Below, piece by piece: positions 24,303 through 33,668 of a stretch of DNA of 64,000 nt. The translations under genes and the position numbers were made by a program. The stretch spans positions 552,695 through 616,694 of the forward strand of contig NZ_NRQT01000002.1 of the NCBI RefSeq assembly GCF_004119455.1, read 5' to 3'. This DNA is from Chryseobacterium sp. CH25 (lineage in GTDB: Bacteria; Bacteroidota; Bacteroidia; Flavobacteriales; Weeksellaceae). A model generated the notes under the pieces. It saw only the letters and a program-made list of their open reading frames with translations. It was not told the DNA's origin and did no database searches. Within the stretch, counting starts at the first letter, position 1. Each line of letters starts with the position of its first letter.

Positions 24303-26231
24303 ATGAAATTTTTAAAAGGATTTAGAAAACAGGAACTTCTGGCATTGGTTTACAGAATTTTTTTAGCCTATGTTTTTTATCAGATCGCAAGACTTTTATT
24401 CTGGTACTTTAATAAAGACCTTATTAAGGTAGACTCTGTTTCAGAATACCTTAAGTTGGCCTATCATGGTACAGCTTTCGATACAACGGCTATTTTGTAT
24501 GTGAATGCACTATTTATATTATTGAGCCTTTTACCGTTGGTCATCAATACCAAGAAAGGATTTCAGAAAGTTCTGTTCTGGGTCTATTTTCTGACGAACG
24601 GATTGGCTTATGGGATGAATTTTGGGGATTTTATTTATTATAAATTCTCCCAGTCAAGGCTTACTTCAGCTGTATTTCAGGTTGCGGAACACGAGTCTAA
24701 TGTTTCTCAGACGCTGATGATTTCTGTACAGCAACATCCTTTTGTACTGATTTGGTTTATTGTTTTAATGGGATTGTGGGTTTTCCTTTATAAAAAAGTA
24801 AAGATTGATGAGACAAAACCAGCTCATTTACTTTCTTATTTTTTATCTTCCATAGTTACTCTGTGCATCACTGCTGTTTTAGTAGTAGGGGGAATCAGAG
24901 GAGATTTCAAACACAGCACAAGACCTATTAATATGGTGGATGCTACTCGTTTTGTTACCAATCCATTACAGGGTAATCTGGTTCTTAACAGTACGTTTTC
25001 ATTCTTCAGAACTTTAAATACCAATAATTTCAAAGAAGTTCATTTTGTAGATGAAAAATATATTGAAGAGAATGTACATCCTTATAAAGTATATGACAGA
25101 AAGGTAGAAAACCGTCCCAATATCGTTATTTTCATTGTAGAATCTTTCGGGAGAGAATATTCGGGAGCTTTTAATAAGGATAAGAATATTAAAGATTACG
25201 TTTCCTACACTCCGTTTATGGACAGCCTGGCCACTCAGAGCCTTATTTTTCCGAATACTTTCGCAAACGGAAGACAGTCTATTCATGGGATGAGTAGTGT
25301 TTTAGCAGGTATTCCGAGTCTTACCGATGCTTTTACGGGTTCTCCATACTCTAATCAGAAAATTCAGTCTATCGTTTCTGTCTGTAATGATTTGGGATAT
25401 GATACTTCTTTTTATCACGGAGCTCCTAATGGTTCTATGGGATTTTTAGGATTTGGAAATATTTTAGGGTTTAAACATTATTTCGGGAAAACAGAATACA
25501 ACCATGATGAAGACTTTGATGGAATGTGGGCGATCTGGGACGAACCGTTTCTCCAGTATTTTGCTAAAAATGTAGGAAAGAAGCAACCTTTTATGACGAC
25601 CGTTTTTACGGCGTCTTCACACCATCCGTTCAAAATTCCTGAAAAGTATCAGGGAAAATTCAAAAAAGGAAAAATAGAAATGCATGAGCCAATACAGTAT
25701 ACGGATTATGCGATTAAAAAATATTTTGAAACAGCTAAAAAACAACCTTGGTTTAATAATACAATCTTTGTATTTACGGGAGATCATACCAACCAGATTT
25801 ATTATCCCGAATATGAAAAAGCGATGAACCGCTTTGCTGTTCCGTTAGTTTTATATTCTCCAAATCCTGCATATCAGCTTAAAGGTGAAAATCAGGAAAT
25901 GGCCCAGCAGATTGATATCTATCCAACACTTGCAGATCTCATTGGGTATAATAAACCCATCAGAAGCTGGGGAAGAAGTTTAGTAAGTGATAAAAAATAT
26001 CCGGGAATTATGGTGAATTCAGATGGGAATAATGAACAATTTATGATTGGAAATTACATCTATCGTTTTGATGGCAAGGAAATTGTGGGAGTCTATGATA
26101 AAACGGACCTTGCTCTTGAAAAGAATCTGATTAGCCAATTAAAAAACCCCGAAGTAGAACAGGGAAAGCAAACTGCAAAAGCCTGGTATCAGGATTATAT
26201 GGATAGAGTGATAAACAGGAAGCTTAAATAA
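24303..26231 (+). CDS. LTA-synthase-family sulfatase/phosphoglycerol transferase
   Basis: A 642-residue membrane enzyme with about five N-terminal helices (residues 10-230) followed by an extracytoplasmic alkaline-phosphatase-like domain. Motifs include the metal-binding IVESFGREYSG (nucleophile expected at the Ser/Thr of NTFANGRQS, about 315), GAPNGSMGF, and the late FTGDHTNQ. In Gram-positive LtaS this domain polymerises glycerol phosphate; in Gram-negative relatives it transfers phosphoglycerol or phosphoethanolamine to glycans or lipids. The acceptor here is unknown. It is preceded by a leaderless-type promoter, and pssA is divergently transcribed. Confidence 0.85.
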   Translation: MKFLKGFRKQELLALVYRIFLAYVFYQIARLLFWYFNKDLIKVDSVSEYLKLAYHGTAFDTTAILYVNALFILLSLLPLVINTKKGFQKVLFWVYFLTNGLAYGMNFGDFIYYKFSQSRLTSAVFQVAEHESNVSQTLMISVQQHPFVLIWFIVLMGLWVFLYKKVKIDETKPAHLLSYFLSSIVTLCITAVLVVGGIRGDFKHSTRPINMVDATRFVTNPLQGNLVLNSTFSFFRTLNTNNFKEVHFVDEKYIEENVHPYKVYDRKVENRPNIVIFIVESFGREYSGAFNKDKNIKDYVSYTPFMDSLATQSLIFPNTFANGRQSIHGMSSVLAGIPSLTDAFTGSPYSNQKIQSIVSVCNDLGYDTSFYHGAPNGSMGFLGFGNILGFKHYFGKTEYNHDEDFDGMWAIWDEPFLQYFAKNVGKKQPFMTTVFTASSHHPFKIPEKYQGKFKKGKIEMHEPIQYTDYAIKKYFETAKKQPWFNNTIFVFTGDHTNQIYYPEYEKAMNRFAVPLVLYSPNPAYQLKGENQEMAQQIDIYPTLADLIGYNKPIRSWGRSLVSDKKYPGIMVNSDGNNEQFMIGNYIYRFDGKEIVGVYDKTDLALEKNLISQLKNPEVEQGKQTAKAWYQDYMDRVINRKLK

Positions 26232-26355
26232 GTAAACTCATTTATTTACTCTTTTATGCTTTGTATAATAAAAGTTTTTGTTCGTTAAAAATTAATTTAT
26301 ATTTTTATCAATACATAGAAAAGTATATTGTATTAAAATTAAAACTATAAGAAAT

Positions 26356-26775
26356 ATGAAAAAAATAATGTTAACATTCGCGCTTTCTTTATTTGGTGTG
26401 ATGACATTTGCACAGATAGAAGGAAAGTGGAAGACCATAGATGATGAAACCAAACAGGCTAAATCTATTGTAGAAATATTTAAAAAGTCTGATGGTAAGT
26501 ATTATGGTAAAGTTTCTCAGCTATTAATAAAACCAGCTGACCCTAACTGTACAGCTTGTAAAGATGACAGAAAAGGTAAGCCAATTGCTGGGTTGGAAAT
26601 TATCCGTGGACTGAAGAAAGAAGGAGATGAGTTTACTGGAGGGAGTATTACAGATCCTAAAACAGGGAAAACTTACAAATGTACCATTACAAAAAGCGGA
26701 GACAAGCTTAATGTAAGAGGGTATTTAGGATTATCATTATTAGGAAGAACCCAGGTTTGGGAGAAAGCTAATTAA
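26356..26775 (+). CDS. Secreted DUF2147 protein
   Basis: A 139-residue protein with a signal peptide cleaved after TFAQ. The mature domain IEGKWKTIDDETKQAKSIVEIF ... GLEIIRGLK ... YLGLSLLGRTQVW is characteristic of DUF2147, a small lipocalin-like beta barrel of the periplasm or cell surface. A Cys pair (CTAC, about 72-75) could form a disulfide. Function is unknown. It is monocistronic with a terminator at 26797. Confidence 0.88.
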   Translation: MKKIMLTFALSLFGVMTFAQIEGKWKTIDDETKQAKSIVEIFKKSDGKYYGKVSQLLIKPADPNCTACKDDRKGKPIAGLEIIRGLKKEGDEFTGGSITDPKTGKTYKCTITKSGDKLNVRGYLGLSLLGRTQVWEKAN

Positions 26776-26796
26776 TATAAGTTTAAATAGAATTTT

Positions 26797-26832
26797 AAAA
26801 TGACATTTCAGAAATGAGATGTCATTTTTTTT
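26797..26832 (+). terminator. Terminator of the DUF2147 gene
   Basis: Ten-base arms AAAATGACAT and ATGTCATTTT followed by a further T-run. Confidence 0.85.
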
Positions 26833-26875
26833 GAAAAATTATGTAACGAAAATAAAATCTCCCCACTTATAGAAT

Positions 26876-27373
26876 ATGAGCACCGAACAGGAGAGAACAT
26901 TTATAGATTTTTTTAAGCCCAATCAGAAGCTAATCCATAAAATATGCAGGATATACACAGACAATACTGAAGATCATAACGATTTATTTCAGGAAATCAC
27001 GATTCAGCTATGGAAATCTTTTCCGGGTTTTAAAGGAGATGCTAAGTTTTCTACCTGGATGTACCGTGTAGCCCTTAATACGGCGATTACATTATTCAGA
27101 AAACCTCAGAAACAAAAGGCAGATACTGCTCATATTGATGTTTCATCCCTTACATTGGAATACGAGGTTTATGAAGACGATGAACATAAGCTTCAAAAAA
27201 TGTATAAAGCCATCCATGAATTGTCTGACGTGGAAAAAGCCTTAATCATGATGTACCTGGAAGACAAACCCTATAAAGAAATAGGTGAGATTCTCGGGAT
27301 TACAGAAGGAAATGCAAGAGTAAAGATGAACAGGGCAAAAAATAATCTGAAAACCAAAATAAGCACAAAATAA
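26876..27373 (+). CDS. ECF sigma factor
   Basis: A 165-residue sigma-70-family protein of ECF type. Region 2 has DHNDLFQEITIQLWKSFPGFKGDAKFSTWMYRVALNTAI (in two adjoining parts) for core binding and -10 melting. Region 4 has LSDVEKALIMMYLEDKPYKEIGEILGITEGNARVKMNRAK in the same sense, with the helix-turn-helix. The next gene, beginning two bases later, encodes a membrane protein that may be its anti-sigma factor. The target promoters cannot be told from the window. Confidence 0.9.
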   Translation: MSTEQERTFIDFFKPNQKLIHKICRIYTDNTEDHNDLFQEITIQLWKSFPGFKGDAKFSTWMYRVALNTAITLFRKPQKQKADTAHIDVSSLTLEYEVYEDDEHKLQKMYKAIHELSDVEKALIMMYLEDKPYKEIGEILGITEGNARVKMNRAKNNLKTKISTK

Positions 27374-27374
27374 T

Positions 27375-27992
27375 ATGGACGAATTAGAATTACTGAAAAA
27401 AGATTGGAATAAAGAATCGGATGATTTTAAAGAATATTCTGAAAATGAAATTTATAAGATGATAAAAAACAAATCTGTTTCTATGACCAGAACATTATTG
27501 ATTATTGGCTTGGTGGAAATGGTTTTATGGGCTTTATATGGCTATCTGAACAGAGAGTTTCCTTATATAAGAATAACCATGTTCTTTGTTTTTACAGCAG
27601 CCATTATCATTTTGTTTCGTAAAATGAGAACCGGACAGGACAGTATCACATTGATGAAGAGCATTTTAAATATGCGTACTCTTATTCTGGGATATGCAGG
27701 CATATCACTGGTACTGGCTGTCACAGATAATATTATTCAGTTTGATCATAATACAAGAGATTTTATGGCTGGGCTAAAGGATGGTTATAATAAAAATCAT
27801 GATACTAACGCTTTACCTACCAATCCTGATATAATGATTCCTGAAGTAGCCAATTATATAATTTTCGGTTTTTTTGCAGTGATTGGGTTTTACATCCTGT
27901 ATATAATTTATAAAAGAACCTACGGGAAAATTTTACAGGATCTGAGAAAAAACTATAAAGAATTGAGCCTTCAGGAGGAAAAAGCAATTTGA
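27375..27992 (+). CDS. Membrane protein co-transcribed with the ECF sigma factor (possible anti-sigma)
   Basis: A 205-residue protein beginning with a charged cytosolic segment of about 35 residues (MDELELLKKDWNKESDDFKEYSENEIY), followed by about four helices (37-57, 63-82, 100-118, 158-180) and a charged tail. It has no zinc-binding HxxxCxxC anti-sigma motif. Its ATG lies two bases after the sigma stop, so translation is coupled. By position it is a candidate anti-sigma factor; that is inference. Confidence 0.75.
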   Translation: MDELELLKKDWNKESDDFKEYSENEIYKMIKNKSVSMTRTLLIIGLVEMVLWALYGYLNREFPYIRITMFFVFTAAIIILFRKMRTGQDSITLMKSILNMRTLILGYAGISLVLAVTDNIIQFDHNTRDFMAGLKDGYNKNHDTNALPTNPDIMIPEVANYIIFGFFAVIGFYILYIIYKRTYGKILQDLRKNYKELSLQEEKAI

Positions 27993-28004
27993 GAATGAAA
28001 GCAG

Positions 28005-28128
28005 GAGAGGGAAGCTGGAGGTTGGTATATGTTGCTTTTGAAAAAATAGTGAGTAAAAAACAATAAAAATACATTTTCAGTAGTTTTGTAAACCTCAATA
28101 ACTTCCCTCTTCCAGCCTCCAACTCCCC
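28005..28128. repeat. Imperfect inverted pair of GGCTGGAAG-type intergenic repeats
   Basis: GGGAAGCTGGAGGTTGG at 28009-28025 faces its near-complement, CTTCCCTCTTCCAGCCTCC, near 28102-28120. The word is also related to 19070-19086. This occupies most of the gap between the sigma operon and pdhB. Confidence 0.5.
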
Positions 28129-28163
28129 TTCCCACAAAATCTCTTTTTTGAATTATTATTAAT

Positions 28164-28198
28164 AAAAAGACATCTTGTTCAAATGAGATGCCTTTTTA
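28164..28198 (+). terminator. Probable terminator of the sigma-factor operon
   Basis: Imperfect arms AAAAAGACATCTT and GAGATGCCTTTTT, then ATT. Confidence 0.55.
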
Positions 28199-28221
28199 TT
28201 ATGTGTATAATAAAAAAACAC

Positions 28222-28229
28222 TATTTTTG
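28222..28229 (+). promoter_or_regulatory. -7 promoter box of pdhB
   Basis: TATTTTTG, with a 23-base leader to ATG 28253. Confidence 0.65.
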
Positions 28230-28252
28230 TAGTCTAAATTTTTCAAGAAAAT

Positions 28253-29233
28253 ATGGCAGAATATACTTTTCGTGAGGTAATTGCGCAGGCAATGAGCGAG
28301 GAAATGCGTAAAGACGAATCCATTTACCTGATGGGGGAGGAAGTTGCAGAATATAATGGTGCATATAAAGCTTCAAAAGGAATGCTGGATGAATTTGGTC
28401 CAAAAAGAGTGATCGATACACCGATTGCAGAACTTGGGTTTACTGGGATTTCTGTAGGAGCTGCAATGAACGGGAACAGACCTATCGTAGAATTTATGAC
28501 ATTCAATTTCTCTCTTGTAGGAATTGACCAGATTATCAATAATGCTGCGAAAATCCGTCAGATGAGTGGTGGACAGTGGAACTGCCCAATCGTTTTCCGT
28601 GGACCTACCGCTTCTGCAGGACAGTTAGGAGCTACACACTCTCAGGCTTTTGAAGGTTGGTTCGCCAACTGCCCAGGGCTTAAAGTAGTAGTACCTTCAA
28701 ACCCTTATGATGCAAAAGGATTATTGAAAACAGCTATCCAGGATAATGACCCGGTGATCTTCATGGAATCTGAGCAGATGTATGGTGATAAAATGGAAAT
28801 TCCAGAAGAAGAGTACTATTTACCTATCGGAAAAGCAGATATCAAGAGAGAAGGTAAAGATGTTACTTTAGTTTCTTTTGGTAAAATCATGAAGTTGGCA
28901 TTACAGGCTGCTGAAGATATGGAAAAAGAAGGAATCTCTGTTGAAGTTATTGACCTTAGAACAGTTCGTCCTTTAGATTTCGATACTATTTTAGCATCTG
29001 TAAAGAAAACAAACAGATTGGTTATTTTAGAAGAAGCTTGGCCATTTGGATCAATATCTTCTGAAATTACGTATATGGTACAGCAAAAAGCATTCGATTA
29101 TTTAGATGCTCCAATCAAGAGAATTACTACTCCTGATGCACCTGCACCTTATTCAGCTGCATTATTTGCAGAATGGTTCCCTAAGCTTGAAAAAGTGAAA
29201 GAGGAAATTAAAAAAGCAATGTACGTTAAGTAA
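28253..29233 (+). CDS. pdhB: Pyruvate dehydrogenase E1 component, beta subunit
   Basis: A 326-residue transketolase-type subunit. It starts AEYTFREVIAQAMSEEMRKD and carries the E1-beta landmarks: the Glu of GEEVAEYNGAYK, DTPIAELGFTGISVGAAM, EFMTFNF and GQLGATHSQ, and ends with the C-terminal transketolase domain (TLVSFGKIM ... LRTVRPLDFDTI). With an E1-alpha, E2 and E3 encoded elsewhere it converts pyruvate to acetyl-CoA in the cytosol. The gene stands alone here with its own promoter and terminator. A branched-chain 2-oxoacid E1-beta is the alternative, but the sequence fits pyruvate type. Confidence 0.9.
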   Translation: MAEYTFREVIAQAMSEEMRKDESIYLMGEEVAEYNGAYKASKGMLDEFGPKRVIDTPIAELGFTGISVGAAMNGNRPIVEFMTFNFSLVGIDQIINNAAKIRQMSGGQWNCPIVFRGPTASAGQLGATHSQAFEGWFANCPGLKVVVPSNPYDAKGLLKTAIQDNDPVIFMESEQMYGDKMEIPEEEYYLPIGKADIKREGKDVTLVSFGKIMKLALQAAEDMEKEGISVEVIDLRTVRPLDFDTILASVKKTNRLVILEEAWPFGSISSEITYMVQQKAFDYLDAPIKRITTPDAPAPYSAALFAEWFPKLEKVKEEIKKAMYVK

Positions 29234-29243
29234 TCATAATAGA

Positions 29244-29270
29244 AAAAAACTTCCGAAAGGAAGTTTTTTC
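29244..29270 (+). terminator. Terminator of pdhB
   Basis: Eleven-base arms AAAAAACTTCC and GGAAGTTTTTT with a GAAA tetraloop. Confidence 0.9.
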
Positions 29271-29297
29271 ATTTATTATATTCATGAAGAAAAATTC

Positions 29298-29325
29298 TTG
29301 GGGTCATAAAATTGATATAAATTTG
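29298..29325 (+). promoter_or_regulatory. Full promoter of kup
   Basis: TTG at 29298-29300, 17-base spacer, TAAATTTG at 29318-29325. It is the best complete TTG-N17-TAnnTTTG match in the region. Confidence 0.75.
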
Positions 29326-29352
29326 CGCTTTTAAAAAAATAAATTGGCTGAT

Positions 29353-31344
29353 ATGGCAGAAGTTACAGAAGGCGGTCATCACTTTGACCTAAAGAAGCTT
29401 TCATTTGTAGGCGTTATAGTTTCGCTTGGAATCGTTTTCGGAGATATTGGAACCTCACCACTCTATGTAATGAAGGCGATTGTGAATGCAAGAAAAGAAG
29501 GCGCTACGATGCCATTTGATGAATACATTGAAGGAGCATTATCCTGTATCATCTGGACATTGACGCTCCAGACTACCCTGAAATATGTGATCATTGCTTT
29601 AAGAGCAGATAACAAGGGTGAAGGTGGAATTCTTGCTTTGTATTCACTTGTAAAAAAACTCAAGAAAAAATGGCTCTATATAGTCGCCATTATTGGAGCA
29701 TCCACGCTCGTAGCAGATAGTGTAATCACCCCTTCCTTAACGGTGATGTCTGCCATTGAGGGGTTAAAGATCTATAATCCCGAAACTCCGGTAGTTCTCA
29801 TTACCTTAGTCATTCTATTCATTGTTTTTGTCGTACAGCAGTTCGGAACCGCTTCCATTGGTAAGTTCTTCGGGCCTGTAATGGTAACCTGGTTCCTGGT
29901 GTTAGGAATTTCAGGATCAATGCATATTTTTGATCATATTGAGATCATCAGAGCTTTCAACCCAATGTATGCCTATAACCTGATTACGCATTCATCCAGT
30001 GCCATCGTAATTATGGGAGCTGTATTCCTGTGTACAACAGGAGCTGAAGCTTTATATTCAGATTTAGGACACTGTGGAGCAAAGAATATCAGAATCAGCT
30101 GGATTTTTGTAAAACTAATGCTTATCCTAAATTATCTAGGACAAGGTTCTTGGTTATTGGATAATTATCACCAGGTTCATAACGGAGTAAATCCTTTCTT
30201 CGGAATTATGCCTGAATGGGCAGTTTTACCAAGTGTAATTCTGGCTACTGCAGCAGCAATCATTGCCAGCCAGGCGGTTATTACAGGATCATTTACCATG
30301 TTCTCTGAAGCAATGTCTATTTCTTTCTGGCCGAATCAGCATATTGAATATCCTTCAGGGATTAAAGGACAGATGTATATTCCTAGAATTAACTGGGGAC
30401 TAATGGCGTTCTGTTTTGTAGTGGTTGTATTCTTTCAGAAATCAGAACATATGGAAGCTGCTTATGGGCTTACTATTACCATCACCATGTTGATGACCAC
30501 AATTCTTCTTTTATACTGGTTGAGCCGTACAAGAGTTAATAAAATTTTTATTGCAGGTTTTGCGCTAGTTTATCTTTTCCTGGAGTCAGGATTCTTCTAT
30601 GCTAACGTTATTAAATTTGTAGATGGAGGTTGGTTAACGATGGTATTAGGTGGATTCATCGCAGTATGTATGTACGCATGGTACAACGGAAGACTGATAA
30701 AAGCGAATTTCATTCAATATGTTAAAATTGATAAATACATTTCCATCCTTAAGGATATGAAGTTGGATGAAACCATTCCAAAATATGCAACAAACCTTGC
30801 TTATTTAAGCCGTGCTAAAAGAAATGATGAAGTAGAATCTAAAATTATTTATTCTATCATCAAAAAGCAGCCGAAGAGAGCAGATCACTACTTTATTTTA
30901 AGTATTGTGAATCAGGAAGATCCATATACATTCAAATATACAGTTGATGAAATCCTTCCGGGAACTGTTTATAAGATCAATTTCCTTTTAGGATTTAAAG
31001 TAGACCGAAGAATTAATGACTATTTCAATATGGTATTGAGAGATCTTATGGCAGATGGAACCATTCCTTCAAGAAGCAGCCATCCATCTTTAAGAGCTCA
31101 TGATATACCACCGGATTTGAAGTATGTAATTATAGATAATACTTATATCAACGATATACTTTTAACTGTTAAACAGAAGATTACACTTAATATTTACAAT
31201 TTTGTGAAGTATATCGGAAGTGATGACTTTAAGGCCTGGGGAGTGTCTTCTCACAACGTAGAAGTAGAGTCGGCTCCAATTACAGAGCTTACTGTTTACG
31301 ATAATAAAATCGAACAGTCCGGATACTTCCGTCATAACTCTTAA
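29353..31344 (+). CDS. kup: KUP family potassium uptake protein
   Basis: A 663-residue transporter starting MAEVTEGGHH at ATG 29353; a TTG nine bases upstream is less likely. The first helix carries SLGIVFGDIGTSPLYV, the family signature near residues 20-35. About twelve helices follow, then a cytosolic C-terminal domain from about residue 450. Kup imports K+ with H+ across the inner membrane. Other motifs are GEGGILALYSL and DSVITPSLTVMSAIEGL. The gene has its own strong promoter. Confidence 0.93.
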   Translation: MAEVTEGGHHFDLKKLSFVGVIVSLGIVFGDIGTSPLYVMKAIVNARKEGATMPFDEYIEGALSCIIWTLTLQTTLKYVIIALRADNKGEGGILALYSLVKKLKKKWLYIVAIIGASTLVADSVITPSLTVMSAIEGLKIYNPETPVVLITLVILFIVFVVQQFGTASIGKFFGPVMVTWFLVLGISGSMHIFDHIEIIRAFNPMYAYNLITHSSSAIVIMGAVFLCTTGAEALYSDLGHCGAKNIRISWIFVKLMLILNYLGQGSWLLDNYHQVHNGVNPFFGIMPEWAVLPSVILATAAAIIASQAVITGSFTMFSEAMSISFWPNQHIEYPSGIKGQMYIPRINWGLMAFCFVVVVFFQKSEHMEAAYGLTITITMLMTTILLLYWLSRTRVNKIFIAGFALVYLFLESGFFYANVIKFVDGGWLTMVLGGFIAVCMYAWYNGRLIKANFIQYVKIDKYISILKDMKLDETIPKYATNLAYLSRAKRNDEVESKIIYSIIKKQPKRADHYFILSIVNQEDPYTFKYTVDEILPGTVYKINFLLGFKVDRRINDYFNMVLRDLMADGTIPSRSSHPSLRAHDIPPDLKYVIIDNTYINDILLTVKQKITLNIYNFVKYIGSDDFKAWGVSSHNVEVESAPITELTVYDNKIEQSGYFRHNS

Positions 31345-31389
31345 TGCCTGGTGCATTTAAACCATACTATCTATTTAAATAAAATTCAA

Positions 31390-31397
31390 TAAATTTG
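31390..31397 (+). promoter_or_regulatory. -7 promoter box of the Fur-family/OstA operon
   Basis: TAAATTTG, 15 bases before ATG 31413. Confidence 0.6.
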
Positions 31398-31412
31398 TAG
31401 ATAATTTTTTTA

Positions 31413-31886
31413 ATGGATACAGTACAAAAAGAAAAAAATATAGCTTTGATCAAGGATGTTTTGAGAAACTACTTATTAGAAAAAGGGTTTAGAAACACTC
31501 CTGAAAGATATACGATATTAGAAGAAATTTATAATATGGATCATCACTTTAATGTAGATGATCTGTATCTTCTGATGATGCAGAAGAAATATCATGTTTC
31601 TAAAGCAACTATTTATAACACTATCGAGATTTTCCTTGATGCAGGATTAATCCGTAAACATCAGTTCGGAGAAAAGACCCTTACTTCTTCATCTTATGAG
31701 AAGTCTTATTTTGATAAACAGCATGACCATTTGGTGATCTACAAAAAAGACTCTGATAAAGAAATTGAAGAAATTATTGAATTCTGTGACCCAAGAATCC
31801 AAGGAATCAAAGAAGCCATTGAAGAAGCGTTTGGCGTAAAAATTGATTCTCATTCGCTATATTTTTATGGCACTAAGAATGACTAA
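31413..31886 (+). CDS. Fur-family transcriptional regulator
   Basis: A 157-residue protein with the Fur winged helix: RNTPERYTILEEIYNMDHHFNVDDLYLLM, then SKATIYNTIEIFLDAGLI, with the recognition helix. The His of HHFNVDDLY and the HDHLV motif near 107 are metal ligands of the regulatory site. The CxxC structural zinc motif of many Fur and PerR proteins is missing; only one Cys, in EFCDP, is visible. The metal or redox signal is therefore uncertain. It is followed after three bases by the OstA-like gene, indicating a shared message. Confidence 0.88.
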   Translation: MDTVQKEKNIALIKDVLRNYLLEKGFRNTPERYTILEEIYNMDHHFNVDDLYLLMMQKKYHVSKATIYNTIEIFLDAGLIRKHQFGEKTLTSSSYEKSYFDKQHDHLVIYKKDSDKEIEEIIEFCDPRIQGIKEAIEEAFGVKIDSHSLYFYGTKND

Positions 31887-31889
31887 TTA

Positions 31890-33632
31890 ATGAGAAAAAT
31901 CCTTTTTCTGTTTATCTTTATTTCTACGCTTAGTTTTGCGCAGGATAAAACTCCTGTGAAGAGAGATCCTTATTTACAGACTCCTGCACCTGCAAAAACG
32001 CAGCCATTGAAACCTGAGGATAAAATAAAGCTTATCAACGCAGATAAAATTATTAAAGATCCCACAAAATATGATGGTAATCAGTATTTTGTAGGAAATG
32101 TTCAGATAGAACAAAAGGGATCTATACTTACCGCTGATGAAGTAGTTCTTTACAGTGAAGAGAACTTTGCCAAAGCAATAGGAAATACAAAGCTTCAAAA
32201 TGCTGACGGATCCGTAATCACTGCTGGAGAAATGGAATATGACGGTAATACCCAGAAAGGTGTTGCCCGTAAGAACGTTGTTCTTACTGATCCTAAACAG
32301 ACGATTAAAACAGATATTCTGTATTATGATAAACTGTCAAGTCAGGCTTATTTCAATACAGGCGGTACTATTTCCGACAGTCAGGGAAATGTAATGTATA
32401 CTAAAGCTGCAACCTATTTCCTCAATACCAAAATGATTGATTTTGTAGGGAACGTTAAAATAGACAACGCTCAATACATTATTGAAGGAGTCAATATCAA
32501 ACAGAATCAGAACACCAAAGTAGCCGAATTTTTTGGGCCCACAACCATTACCAACAGAGCTAATCCTAAAAACAGGGTTTATACAGAAAGAGGAACCTAT
32601 AGAATGGAAACCAAAGAAGCTTTCCTGAATAAAAATTCCAAGATCTTTTATAATGATAAAATCCTTACCGGTGATGATATGTATTTTAATCAGATCACAG
32701 GTTTCGGAAAGGCAACAGGAAACGTAAAGCTGGATGATCCAAAGGAAAGGAGATATGTGAAGGGCGGTTATGGCGAAATCTTTGAGAAAAAAGACTCTTC
32801 AATGATCACCAAAAATCCTTACGCCGTTAAAATCATGGAAAAAGATACGGCGTATTTTGCTGCAGAAAAGATCATAACGTATCAGCGACAAGATTCTCTG
32901 GATATCAGAATTAAAAAAAGTTTTTTACGAGCTTACAAAAAAGCAAGAATATACAAATCTAATGCACAGGGAAGAGCTGACTCTATTGCTTTTAATGAAA
33001 CGGATGGTGTTATGCATATGTATACAAAGCCTATTTTATGGAGTGGTGAAAAACAGGTGACAGGTGATAAAGTGGAAGCCTATTTTAATACCCAGAATGA
33101 GAATATAGATTCCCTAAAAGTAATTGGAAATGCCTTTGCCATCAGTAAAGTAGATTCTTTAACCCTTAAAGATGAATTCAATCAGGTGAAAGGTAAGTTT
33201 ATGACCGTTTACTATGAAGGGAATGATATCAAAGAAGCCAGAGTAGTTGGGAATGCGCAGTCTATTGCCTATGTAGATGATGTAAACAAAGAAACCCAAA
33301 AACCGGAAAGAATTGGAATTACACTTTCTGCTTGTGGTATCATTGGTGCTTTATTTGAGGATAGAGCTCTGCAGATTATTTCCTGCAGTATCGGAGCTAC
33401 AGCCGACACCTATCCTATGAGTAAATTGGAACCTTCAAAAAGAAAGTTTCCTGATTTCAACTGGAATACAAAAGACCGGATCAGGAAATGGCAGGATATA
33501 TTGGTAGACAGTCCGAATTATGAGGAAATCAAATATTCTTCAGATAATGAGTTGTATGATAAGGCTCAGGAAGCTATTGAAAAAGAAAGAGCCAAAGAAG
33601 AGGCGAAAAAGCCAAAAAGAGTAAGAAAATAA
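31890..33632 (+). CDS. OstA/LptA-like periplasmic LPS transport protein
   Basis: A 580-residue secreted protein with a signal peptide ending SFAQ. Repeated OstA-type beta segments follow (YFVGNVQIEQKGSILTADEVVLY, IDFVGNVKIDNAQY, GFGKATGNVKLDD), where short strands build a beta-jellyroll slide as in LptA and the N-domain of LptD. It would bridge lipopolysaccharide across the periplasm. The length is far above E. coli LptA, as is usual for the OstA-like proteins of Bacteroidota, and the Lys/Glu-rich C-terminus (EKERAKEEAKKPKRVRK) is an extension. Linkage with a Fur-type regulator suggests envelope control; that is inference. Confidence 0.8.
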   Translation: MRKILFLFIFISTLSFAQDKTPVKRDPYLQTPAPAKTQPLKPEDKIKLINADKIIKDPTKYDGNQYFVGNVQIEQKGSILTADEVVLYSEENFAKAIGNTKLQNADGSVITAGEMEYDGNTQKGVARKNVVLTDPKQTIKTDILYYDKLSSQAYFNTGGTISDSQGNVMYTKAATYFLNTKMIDFVGNVKIDNAQYIIEGVNIKQNQNTKVAEFFGPTTITNRANPKNRVYTERGTYRMETKEAFLNKNSKIFYNDKILTGDDMYFNQITGFGKATGNVKLDDPKERRYVKGGYGEIFEKKDSSMITKNPYAVKIMEKDTAYFAAEKIITYQRQDSLDIRIKKSFLRAYKKARIYKSNAQGRADSIAFNETDGVMHMYTKPILWSGEKQVTGDKVEAYFNTQNENIDSLKVIGNAFAISKVDSLTLKDEFNQVKGKFMTVYYEGNDIKEARVVGNAQSIAYVDDVNKETQKPERIGITLSACGIIGALFEDRALQIISCSIGATADTYPMSKLEPSKRKFPDFNWNTKDRIRKWQDILVDSPNYEEIKYSSDNELYDKAQEAIEKERAKEEAKKPKRVRK

Positions 33633-33639
33633 TATATAG

Positions 33640-33668
33640 ACCGCTTTATTATAAAGCGGTTTTTTTTA
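33640..33668 (+). terminator. Terminator of the Fur-family/OstA operon
   Basis: Perfect nine-base arms ACCGCTTTA and TAAAGCGGT with a three-base loop, followed by eight T. Confidence 0.92.
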
